From: Candidatus Woesearchaeota archaeon
Lineage (GTDB): Archaea; Nanobdellota; Nanobdellia; SCGC-AAA011-G17; JACPNG01
Assembly (NCBI GenBank): GCA_016185555.1
Contig: JACPNI010000066.1
Location: forward strand, 1-26,202
Direction of reading: 5' to 3'
DNA length: 26,202 bases
In this document: piece after piece, positions 20,414 to 26,202 of the stretch
Layout: each line of letters opens with the position of its first letter
Numbering within the stretch: the first letter of the stretch is position 1
Program-made: the position numbers and the translations under genes
Notes under the pieces: generated by a model
What the model saw: only the letters and a program-made list of their open reading frames with translations
Told to the model about the DNA's origin: nothing
Database searches by the model: none

Positions 20414-20937
20414 TATACGAACCTCGAGAAGATTCTTATTTGCTATTAAAGTATGTTAAGAAATATTCATTTGGAAAGGTTTTAGATGTTGGAACAGGTT
20501 CTGGAATATTAGCTGAAGAAGCGTTGAAATCTAAAAGAGTTAGTTCGGTTTTTGCTGTTGATATAAGCAAAGAAGCTGTTGATCATGTTAGTTCAAAAGG
20601 CATTAATGCTAAAGTATCTGATTTATTTTCTAATGTTAGAGGAAAATTTGATACAATAATATTTAATCCACCATATCTTCCTTTAGATGAAAATGAGGAT
20701 AAAGAGAGCAGTACGATTACTACTGGGGGTAAAAGTGGTTATGAATTGATTGAAAAATTCTTCAAGAGAGTTAAAAATCATTTGAATGAAAATGGTTTGG
20801 TTTTAATTGTGTTTAGCTCTTTAACCAATAAAAGAAAAGTTCTCGATATCATGGAAAAAAGCGGATTTAAATTTAAATTGATAGGAAAGAAAAAAATTCC
20901 ATTTGAATGGTTATATGCCTATTCTGGAAGTTTGTAG
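20410..20937 (+). CDS. HemK/Mtq2-like N5-glutamine (release factor) methyltransferase
   Basis: The 175-aa class I SAM-dependent methyltransferase starts YEPREDSYLLL, typical of the archaeal/eukaryotic N6AMT1/Mtq2 group. It has motif I LDVGTGSG (25-32), AVDIS (49-53) and the catalytic NPPY (86-89) in FNPPYLPLDE. Mtq2 methylates the glutamine of the GGQ motif in release factor aRF1/eRF1. The short length without the N-terminal helical domain of bacterial PrmC agrees with Mtq2. Its 3' end overlaps the convergent gene by 19 nt. Confidence 0.9.
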   Translation: MIYEPREDSYLLLKYVKKYSFGKVLDVGTGSGILAEEALKSKRVSSVFAVDISKEAVDHVSSKGINAKVSDLFSNVRGKFDTIIFNPPYLPLDENEDKESSTITTGGKSGYELIEKFFKRVKNHLNENGLVLIVFSSLTNKRKVLDIMEKSGFKFKLIGKKKIPFEWLYAYSGSL

Positions 20938-21428
20938 TTTTTTGGTAATTTAAATGTATTATTATTAAATACTAAATGCAAATCATGATAATATACTTTC
21001 CCATTTTCATCCATACCATAGTTCCATTTACAGCTTACATCAACAAATAACATGTTATCTATGCTATATTTCTCAAAAATTTTGTCAAATCTTTCTTTGT
21101 TCTTTTCTAAGTCTTCATAAGAGATAGGTGTTTTAAGAAATGGCATTAAGGCTATTATGGTTGGTTTACCGTTACTTTCTGGGCACATTAAAATTCTAGT
21201 TTCTGGTGGGTATAGTTCGTCTTTTACAAGTGCTTTGTAAAATTTAGCATGTTTGAATGCCTCCGCAAATGAATCAAATTTAAATGACGAAATTATATCT
21301 GAAGGTCTTTTGGCAAAAGAATATTTTTGTGAGTTAATTCTCCAAACTTCTCTTCGAACATTATCAGTTATTTTATCTGACAGTATTGGAATGCCATCCG
21401 TCATATATAATAATTCTTTTGGGATCAT
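20919..21428 (-). CDS. Conserved protein, function unknown
   Basis: The 169-aa protein is not recognised. Features: IPILSDKITDNVRREVWRINS near the start, PESNGKPTIIALMPFLKTP in the middle, and KWNYGMDENGKVYYHDLHLVF near the end. The last vaguely resembles the D-x-x-x-x-N/D loop of small kinases, but the usual nucleotide-binding residues are not evident. It follows the EamA-like gene directly with a 4-nt overlap, so both are read as an operon from about 21841. Confidence 0.7.
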   Translation of the reverse strand: MIPKELLYMTDGIPILSDKITDNVRREVWRINSQKYSFAKRPSDIISSFKFDSFAEAFKHAKFYKALVKDELYPPETRILMCPESNGKPTIIALMPFLKTPISYEDLEKNKERFDKIFEKYSIDNMLFVDVSCKWNYGMDENGKVYYHDLHLVFNNNTFKLPKNYKLPE

Positions 21429-21841
21429 ATTATCACCATAATTATCCCTATCAGTGCTATTACCATGCCAATTAATTTAGTTATTGTAATTTCAGATTTA
21501 AACAAAAAGTAAGATCCAACAGTAACCAGAATTACATTTGTTGAGCTTATCACTAAAGTATACCCAGGATTTTTCGCTAGCAGCATTGACTTTGTTAGGA
21601 ATAGATTGCCTAGAAAACTAAATATGCCAACAAGCATCAAAAGTAATAGGATATTTTTTTCTGCAACCAAGAAATTGTTTTTAGTTATTATATTATAAAC
21701 GATGAATAGGATACTGGCAACTATAAATAAATAAACGAGTATGGTATTTGGCTTTATATCAATAGTTCCAAGTTTTTTTATTGCCAAAAACATGCCGCTT
21801 AATGATAATGTTCCGAGGACAGCATACAGCAACCAATTCAT
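21425..21841 (-). CDS. EamA/DMT-type small membrane transporter (half-size)
   Basis: The 138-aa protein has four or five transmembrane helices (about 3-20, 33-52, 62-80, 90-110 and 117-137). TKSMLLAKNPGYTLVISSTNVILVTVGSYFLFKSEITITKLIGMVIALIGIIMV matches the EamA repeat when read in parts. Most EamA proteins have two repeats (about 300 aa). This half-size form probably works as a dimer, as in the SMR family. The substrate is unknown. It starts leaderless 26.5 nt from a TATA palindrome shared with the ribosomal operon. Confidence 0.82.
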   Translation of the reverse strand: MNWLLYAVLGTLSLSGMFLAIKKLGTIDIKPNTILVYLFIVASILFIVYNIITKNNFLVAEKNILLLLMLVGIFSFLGNLFLTKSMLLAKNPGYTLVISSTNVILVTVGSYFLFKSEITITKLIGMVIALIGIIMVII

Positions 21842-21863
21842 AATATTTTAAGAAATAGATAGG

Positions 21864-21871
21864 TTTATAAA
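21864..21871. promoter_or_regulatory. Palindromic TATA element shared by the EamA-like gene (minus) and the uL1 operon (plus)
   Basis: TTTATAAA is centred at 21867.5, 26.5 nt from the minus-strand ATG (21841). On the plus side transcription would start near 21894, leaving about a 33-nt leader with the Shine-Dalgarno GGAGGGA just before ATG 21927. The predicted leader begins near the AACC...GGTT stretch, which could form a small hairpin. Confidence 0.6.
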
Positions 21872-21926
21872 TCATATATGTATAGAACCTTTAACCCGGT
21901 TGTACTACTTAATGTAGGAGGGATAA

Positions 21927-22574
21927 ATGAATAAAGAAAACATATCAAAGATCATAAAAAAGCTTAGAGAAAGCAAGAATAAAAGAAGATTTAAACAAGG
22001 TTTTGATGTTATTGTTAATCTCAAGCAAATTGATCTTAAAAAGCCAGATCAAAAAGTTGAAACTTTCTTAGTTCTTCCAAATGGCAATGGCAAAAAATTA
22101 AAAGTATGTGCTTTTGTTGACAAGGAATTGATCAATGATGCAAAGGCTATTTTTGATAGGACAATCCCAAAAGAAGATTTTCCTAAAATACCTAAAAAAG
22201 AACTTAAGAATATTGCAAGAGAGTTTGATTTCTTTGTAGCGCAGGCAAACTGCATGGTTGATATTGCTAAGGTTTTTGGTAGGGCACTTGGTAGTAAGGG
22301 TAAAATGCCAAATCCTAAGGCCGGTTGTGTTATTACACCAGGGACTAATTTGAAGGATTTATATAATAAATTACAAAAAACAATAAAAGTTGTAACAAGA
22401 AGTGAGCCTATAATAAAAGTTCTTGTTGGGAAGGAAGATATGGATGACAAGAAAATTGAAGAAAATATAGCTATAGTTTATAACACATTATTACAGGTAT
22501 TGCCACAGGAAAAAAATAACATAAAAAATGTATTGTTAAAACTAACAATGGGTGCACCATTACCAATTGATTAA
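21927..22574 (+). CDS. rpl1: 50S ribosomal protein uL1
   Basis: The 215-aa protein has the archaeal L1 features KRRFKQGFDVIVNLKQIDLKKP, FDFFVAQANCMVDIAKVFGRALGSKGKMPNPKAG (in parts) and the C-terminal KLTMGAPLPI. It is first of the uL1-uL10-P1/L12 cluster that builds the L1 stalk and the stalk base of the large subunit. Strong Shine-Dalgarno GGAGGG. In methanogens L1 autoregulates by binding its own mRNA; whether that applies here is not visible. Confidence 0.97.
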   Translation: MNKENISKIIKKLRESKNKRRFKQGFDVIVNLKQIDLKKPDQKVETFLVLPNGNGKKLKVCAFVDKELINDAKAIFDRTIPKEDFPKIPKKELKNIAREFDFFVAQANCMVDIAKVFGRALGSKGKMPNPKAGCVITPGTNLKDLYNKLQKTIKVVTRSEPIIKVLVGKEDMDDKKIEENIAIVYNTLLQVLPQEKNNIKNVLLKLTMGAPLPID

Positions 22575-22575
22575 A

Positions 22576-23429
22576 ATGAAAGCTAATAAAATCCCAGAAG
22601 AGAAAAAAATGAAGTAAAGGATATTAAGAGACTCATTAAGGAATATCCAATCATTGGTTTGGTCAATATGGAAAATCTTCCAGCCAAACAGCTCCAGAGA
22701 ATGAAAAAACAGTTAAGGGGTGTAATTGTTCTTAAGATAACAAAGAAAAGGCTGATAAAGATAGCTTTTAATGAGCTTAAGGAATCTATCCCGGGATTAA
22801 CTGAAGTAGAAAAAAATCTTTCTGGTATGCCTGCTTTGATATTTACAAGAGAAAACCCATTTAAGCTATTTAAGGCACTTTCAAAAAATAAATCAAATGC
22901 ACCAGCCAAGCCGGGGCAGATTGCACCGCATGATCTTTTCTTGAGTGCAGGGCCTACACCATTTACTCCAGGTCCGGTTATTGGTGAGCTTGGGCAGTTA
23001 GGAATAAAGACAGAGGTTAGGGAAGGCAAGGTTGCCATAAAAGAAGATAAACTAATTGTCGGAGGCGGGGAAAAAATAACGCAGAAGGTTGCAGACCTTC
23101 TTACTAAATTTGGGATGGAGCCTATGGAAATATCCTTAAATCTCGTCCTGGCTTTTGAAAATGGGGTTATATTCACTAAGGATGTATTATCTGTTGATGA
23201 AAAGGTCTATATTGATGAAATCAGGAAGATACATGCACAGGCAATGCACCTGGCTGTTGAGATTGGTTATGCAGATAAGGCAACTATCACATTACTGTTG
23301 AGTAAGGCTTATAAAGCAGCATCAAGCTTAGCAGATAACCTTGGTATAATAACTGATGAAAATGTTGGGAAAATTCTTGGCAAAGCTGAGGATCAGGCCA
23401 GGCATTTAAAAGAAAAATTAAAATTATAA
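22576..23429 (+). CDS. rpl10: 50S ribosomal protein uL10 (P0), frame broken in an A7 run
   Basis: ATG 22576, 1 nt after the uL1 stop, starts MKANKIPEEKK, a normal L10 beginning, but stops at TAA 22615. The conserved protein continues in the other frame with NEVKDIKRLIKEYPIIGLVNMENLPAKQLQ (in parts). The switch occurs at the A7 run 22603-22609. One extra A would join both parts into a 284-aa protein of normal length. The rest is complete, with RGVIVLKITKKRL, SAGPTPFTPGPVIGEL and a C-terminal helix that binds L12, but without the acidic P-protein tail. Because uL10 is essential, this is a sequencing indel, or slippage on the A run. The alternative TTG start at 22659 would lose the N-terminal helix. 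Confidence 0.9.
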
Positions 23430-23445
23430 TTGGGAGGTATTGAAG

Positions 23446-23757
23446 ATGGAGTGCGTTTATGCAAGTATGCTTTTACACAAAGCAGGTAAGGAAGTTAACG
23501 AGGCTAATCTTAAGAAGGTATTAGAAGCTGCAGGAGCAAAAGTGGATGAAGCTCAGATCAAGTCAATAGTCGCATCTTTGGATGGTGTTGATATTGATAA
23601 GGTTATAAAAGAAGCAAGTGTTGTTCCAGTAGCTGCAGCACCAGTAGCAGCAGCTCCAGTAGCCCCAGATCACGGCAAATCTGAAGCAAAGAAAAAGGAA
23701 GAAGAAGAAAAAAAAGCTGAAGAGGCTGCAGCAGGTTTAAGCAGCTTATTTGGCTAA
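23446..23757 (+). CDS. rpl12: 50S ribosomal protein P1/L12
   Basis: From ATG 23446 (7 nt after GGGAGGT; the TTG at 23440 is too close) the product has 103 aa. The archaeal/eukaryotic P1 dimerisation domain comes first (MECVYASMLLHKAGKEVNEANLKKVLEAAG, in parts). An Ala/Pro/Val hinge, a Lys/Glu-rich stretch and the final GLSSLFG follow, the archaeal equivalent of the factor-binding P-tail. It forms the flexible stalk on uL10 that recruits translation GTPases. Confidence 0.97.
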   Translation: MECVYASMLLHKAGKEVNEANLKKVLEAAGAKVDEAQIKSIVASLDGVDIDKVIKEASVVPVAAAPVAAAPVAPDHGKSEAKKKEEEEKKAEEAAAGLSSLFG

Positions 23758-23759
23758 GC

Positions 23760-23782
23760 CTGTTTTCTCTTCTTTTTTTCCT
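23760..23782 (+). terminator. T-rich terminator after the ribosomal operon
   Basis: Pyrimidine-rich TGTTTTCTCTTCTTTTTTTCC follows the L12 stop after 2 nt, with two strong T runs, as archaeal intrinsic terminators have. Confidence 0.6.
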
Positions 23783-23800
23783 TAAATTTCGTGAGGTATC

Positions 23801-24688
23801 ATGTTAAGCAGAGAAGAGAAAAATGCAATTGTAAACAAGATTAAAACTCTTAAAGAAGAAGTAGTTAATATTAAAAAGGAGCTTAATGCTGTTAATGATT
23901 TAAAGGAAAATTCTTTCAGAAAACACAAAGGCTTCAGAGACAATCTTTTAGAATCCATTAAGAAGATTAAGGAATTAAAATCCAAGAATGATGGATTCAA
24001 TTCTGAGGTTGAGAATCTTAAAAAAGAAAGGGACAGGCATAATGCATTAGTTAAAGAGTTCATCACCAAAATTAAGGATCTTGATCGGCAAAAAGAGGAT
24101 GTGCTGGTTAAAAACAATATAAAAATACCCCCGTCCAGATTAAAAGAGGATATTGAAAGACTTGAAAGTTCTATAGAAACTGAGGCTTACAGTTTTGACA
24201 AAGAGCTTAAAGTTATGAAAAGAATAAAAGAGCTTAAGAGCCTTTACAATAAGACTTCTGTATTAAATGATATTCTTGAAGAAATGGATAAAACTTCCAG
24301 GATGATTAATGAAAACCGTTCTGTTGCTGATGACCATCATAAAAAAATTATTCAGCTGATAAATGAAAATAAAAAAAGCTTTGATGATTTTATAGGGCTT
24401 TCAAGAGAGATAGAGCTGTTAAAACAACAGCAAAACTCGGCCTTTGAGGAGTTTAAAAATCAAAAAAGCAAATTCATCGAGATAAATAACAGGCTAAAAG
24501 AAAAGCTTTTGGATATCAGTGTATTTCAGAGTAAGATTAATGAGGTTTATAATGAGATGGACTTTAACAGGAAAGAGAAACAAGAGTCAATTATAAAAGA
24601 AAGGGCAAAACATGTTGAAGAAAAGATAAGCAAGAGGCAAAAGCTAACAACTGAAGATTTAATTTTTTTTCAAGGATCTAGCTCTTGA
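23801..24688 (+). CDS. COG1340-type coiled-coil protein
   Basis: The 295-aa protein is nearly all coiled coil, rich in Lys, Glu, Leu and Asn. It ends with KISKRQKLTTEDLIFFQ, the short C-terminal signature of the archaeal COG1340 coiled-coil family, often mislabelled phosphoserine phosphatase. A central break (NNIKIPPSRLKEDIERLESSIET, in parts) separates two long helices. The family resembles yeast Bfr1 and is suspected to bind ribosomes or RNA, and its position behind the ribosomal operon fits. That role is inference. Confidence 0.85.
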   Translation: MLSREEKNAIVNKIKTLKEEVVNIKKELNAVNDLKENSFRKHKGFRDNLLESIKKIKELKSKNDGFNSEVENLKKERDRHNALVKEFITKIKDLDRQKEDVLVKNNIKIPPSRLKEDIERLESSIETEAYSFDKELKVMKRIKELKSLYNKTSVLNDILEEMDKTSRMINENRSVADDHHKKIIQLINENKKSFDDFIGLSREIELLKQQQNSAFEEFKNQKSKFIEINNRLKEKLLDISVFQSKINEVYNEMDFNRKEKQESIIKERAKHVEEKISKRQKLTTEDLIFFQGSSS

Positions 24689-25161
24689 TTTCTTTCATCA
24701 AAAATTTAAAGTCGCTGTATACTGGGATGTTTTTTATCTTAAACTTATGGCATAAGAAAATCCATATCAGGACTACAGCAATGCTCGATAAAAATTTCCA
24801 AAAGAATAAATGAAGGTTATTAAACCAGTTAATGCCATATTCTAAAAATATAAAAATAAGAATATCAATCCTTATAATATTCAATAAAAGTATAAGCAAT
24901 ATCCCTGAAAATGCTATCTTCAAGAGATTTCTAAACTTTATATCTTTTGTTAGAAGAAGCGGCCATTGTGAACCTTAACAAATTAATGTTTATCATAAGG
25001 TAATCGTATCCTATTTGGATATTGTTGTACTTAACTGTCAATGGAAGATATGAAAAGTACAATGTTGGCTGAAGCAGTAGCCAGTAAAATATATTAAACG
25101 GTATGCTCAGCAAAATAATTGCAGTCAAAAGCCTTAGAATGAGCCTATATTTGTACTCCAT
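24678..25161 (-). pseudogene. Archaeosortase-like transpeptidase, broken; catalytic Cys segment lost
   Basis: Two adjacent minus frames belong to one membrane protein. The first (25161-24931) has an N-terminal transmembrane region and ends ININLLRFTMAASSNKRYKV. The second, open from about 24952, reads WPLLLTKDIKF...KIAFSGILLILLLNIIRIDILIF...NNLHLFFWKFLSS...KIKNIPVYSDFKFL. This is the C-terminal half of exo/archaeosortases, with the conserved Arg (NIIRI) and His (LH). Between them homologues have an A-C-x-A-x-S-A-Y block carrying the catalytic Cys, and no frame encodes it here. I infer a deletion of roughly 25 nt with frameshift, so it is probably inactive unless the sequence is wrong. Confidence 0.72.
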
Positions 25162-25163
25162 AA

Positions 25164-25190
25164 TTTTTATATAACTGCTAACTATATAAA
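25164..25190. promoter_or_regulatory. Interlocked divergent promoters of archaeosortase (minus) and PAP2 (plus)
   Basis: The two start codons (25161 minus, 25198 plus) are 36 nt apart. The plus TATA TTTATATA (25166-25173) is 28.5 nt from ATG 25198. The minus TATA, TATATAAA in plus reading (25183-25190), is 25.5 nt from ATG 25161. Each box lies nearer the opposite gene, so both initiation complexes would compete for the same DNA. Confidence 0.5.
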
Positions 25191-25197
25191 TCTTTTA

Positions 25198-25746
25198 ATG
25201 AAACCCAAAATCTACCTGGTTTTTTTAATAAGCCTGATTATTTCATTTTTATTAGACAAAAGGATCATTTATTTTTTAATTTCATTAAGAAATCCAGTAT
25301 TGGACAAATTAATGGTTTATTCAACTTATCTTGGGAATGTTATAATGGTTTCAGCAATATTAGTTGTTTTTTTTTACCTTAAAAAGTCAAAAAAGATTAT
25401 TGTTCCTTTTCTTTTTACAATAGTCCTTGCATCGGGGATAACACAGTTAATAAAATTTGTAACGCATATCCCAAGGCCATATTTGGGATTAGGTCTTCCA
25501 AGGCTGATAACAGAGTCTGGTTATTCTTTTCCAAGTGGCCATGCAATGGCACTTTCTATCGGCTATGTTTTCCTAAAAGAATCAGATTCAAAGTTTGCAG
25601 TTTATTGGCTTATTATATCAGCATTCCTGTTATTTGGTAGGGTATATACTGGCATACATTACTTAAGTGATATAATCGGAGGAATAATTATTGGTTATTT
25701 CATAAGCTATTTCTTTATCAGTCAGCAAAAGAAAAAAGAAAAATAA
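25198..25746 (+). CDS. PAP2-family membrane lipid phosphatase
   Basis: The 182-aa protein has about six transmembrane helices and all three PAP2 motifs: K86-x6-R93-P94 (KFVTHIPRP), PSGH (112-115) and R148-x5-H154-x3-D158 (RVYTGIHYLSD). These make the phosphohistidine active site. Likely substrates are polyprenyl or dolichyl pyrophosphate, recycling lipid carriers for glycosylation. That fits the neighbouring archaeosortase and the glycosyltransferase at the start of the window. Leaderless start. Confidence 0.93.
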   Translation: MKPKIYLVFLISLIISFLLDKRIIYFLISLRNPVLDKLMVYSTYLGNVIMVSAILVVFFYLKKSKKIIVPFLFTIVLASGITQLIKFVTHIPRPYLGLGLPRLITESGYSFPSGHAMALSIGYVFLKESDSKFAVYWLIISAFLLFGRVYTGIHYLSDIIGGIIIGYFISYFFISQQKKKEK

Positions 25747-25872
25747 TTACCCCAAGAATTTTAATTTTGTAAATTCCTCTAATTTCTCCTGTCTTTGGTT
25801 ATGACAAATCGGGCACTTATCCCCTTTGTCAAAGAAACTACCACAGTTTTTACACTTTACTCTACTATCCAT
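25747..25872 (-). CDS. 41-aa zinc-ribbon microprotein
   Basis: The small protein MDSRVKCKNCGSFFDKGDKC...PICH carries CKNC (7-10) and CPIC (20-23), a complete Cys4 zinc ribbon of the rubredoxin or rubrerythrin tail kind, then a helix QRQEKLEEFTKLKFLG. GGGGTGAT lies 5 nt before the ATG, a good archaeal Shine-Dalgarno. The stop abuts the stop of the convergent PAP2 gene. Function unknown; it might bind a transcription or translation component. Confidence 0.75.
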   Translation of the reverse strand: MDSRVKCKNCGSFFDKGDKCPICHNQRQEKLEEFTKLKFLG

Positions 25873-26040
25873 TATACATCACCCCTTTAATCCCCAGCAG
25901 TGTTCAAAGAACAATAATTAAAGTTAATTTGATTTCGTCCTTTATATAGGTTTATTCAGGGTAATATAATCAATGCACCAATATTTTTAGAATATATCTA
26001 TTGCTTCAGAGAAATATATATAAGCGTATCAATCGAAAGG

Positions 26041-26048
26041 TTTATAAA
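26041..26048 (+). promoter_or_regulatory. TATA box of the secreted protein gene at the window end
   Basis: TTTATAAA, the same palindrome as in the shared promoters, with GGTTTATAAATC flanks. Transcription would start near 26070, before the Shine-Dalgarno AGGTGAT (26077-26083). No minus-strand gene starts within 30 nt, so here it seems one-directional. Confidence 0.45.
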
Positions 26049-26093
26049 TCATTTTATTACTTATAAATAATAACATAGGTGATAGGACTTTGA

Positions 26094-26202
26094 ATGGTAC
26101 TAAAGAAATTATGCTTAATGGTCGTAGTGGTTCTTTTGTTTTTACCTATTGTAAGTGCTTTTGAGGTAATTGATTACTCCAGGGATAATCCTTTGGAAGT
26201 GA
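26094..26202 (+). CDS. Secreted or membrane protein, N-terminal part (3' truncated by window)
   Basis: ATG 26094 opens MVLKKLCLMVVVVLLFLPIVSAFEVIDYSRDN, a clear signal peptide with a likely cleavage after SA. AGGTGAT lies about 10 nt upstream. The frame stays open to the window end. The function cannot be read from 36 residues. Confidence 0.75.
   Translation, partial: MVLKKLCLMVVVVLLFLPIVSAFEVIDYSRDNPLEV

Noticed and set aside
22619..22648. GGATATT ... AATATCC inverted repeat near the uL10 frameshift, possibly another intron
   Set aside because: The enclosed sequence encodes conserved uL10 residues (KDIKRLIKEYP), so it cannot be an intron; the A7 run explains the shift more simply.
22583..23176. 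197-codon antisense frame opposite uL10
   Set aside because: Shadow of a well-conserved ribosomal gene; no start signal or homology.
24924..24960. BHB intron as an explanation of the archaeosortase break
   Set aside because: The catalytic block is missing in all frames; removal of sequence cannot restore it.

Overview
The window looks like a piece of a low-GC, gene-dense archaeal genome, most likely from a small-genome DPANN-type lineage (Woesearchaeota/Pacearchaeota/Nanoarchaeota-like). The assignment rests on archaeal or eukaryote-type informational genes (eS17, Alba, ZPR1-like zinc finger, uL1-uL10-P1/L12 order, alpha2-type glycyl-tRNA synthetase, Dph2), TATA-box promoters about 26 nt before leaderless start codons, tRNA genes with bulge-helix-bulge (BHB) introns, and the COG1340 coiled-coil protein. 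Most genes are ordinary core or membrane genes. No CRISPR array, insertion sequence or prophage was seen.

Layout. 1-791: 3' part of a family-2 glycosyltransferase. 962-2860: a winged-helix protein followed by a THUMP/Trm11-like tRNA methyltransferase broken by an internal deletion and frameshift. 2897-4451 (minus): LemA, zinc ribbon and TPM-domain operon. 4548-5490: AAA+ ATPase and eS17. 5509-6214: a small unknown protein divergent from Alba. 6242-7927: CPA2 antiporter with TrkA-N domain. 7930-9806 (minus): tRNA-Ala(CGC), ITPase-MazG fusion, HIT protein, tRNA-Met and DUF3467 protein, closely packed. 9848-10844 (minus): tRNA-Ala(GGC) and a CorA-like protein. 10899-14564: ZPR1-like, LOG-like and a large secreted Cys-rich protein. 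14600-16822: an N-terminally short Dph2 and GlyRS. 16825-21841: a small Rossmann-like protein, an unknown pair, an MFS permease, an acidic microprotein, a wHTH-methyltransferase pair, an unknown protein and an EamA-like half transporter. 21927-24688: uL1-uL10-P1/L12 and a coiled-coil protein. 24678-25872: a degenerate archaeosortase, a PAP2 phosphatase and a tiny zinc ribbon. 26094-end: start of a secreted protein.

The most notable signal is RNA splicing. The Alba reading frame is interrupted by a 31-nt segment (5949-5979). Its removal restores the conserved MNYV..VV.QF core exactly, and its ends fall where a BHB endonuclease would cut: AA|A and AG|U bulges, a short central helix and a 9-bp perfect intron stem. 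About 4 kb downstream two alanine tRNA genes each carry two short introns, in the D-loop and T-loop, and in the D-loop and anticodon loop. Five predicted BHB introns therefore lie within about 5 kb, one of them inside a protein-coding gene. Archaeal pre-mRNA introns are known mainly from cbf5; an intron in alba would be new as far as I know.

A second theme is promoter economy. Three divergent gene pairs share one palindromic TTTATAAA placed about 26.5 nt from the minus-strand start, plus-strand start or tRNA end. Two tRNA genes sit 8 and 15 nt upstream of start codons, so tRNA 3' processing may create the mRNA 5' ends. A third theme is gene erosion or sequence error: Trm11-like, archaeosortase and uL10 all have broken frames.
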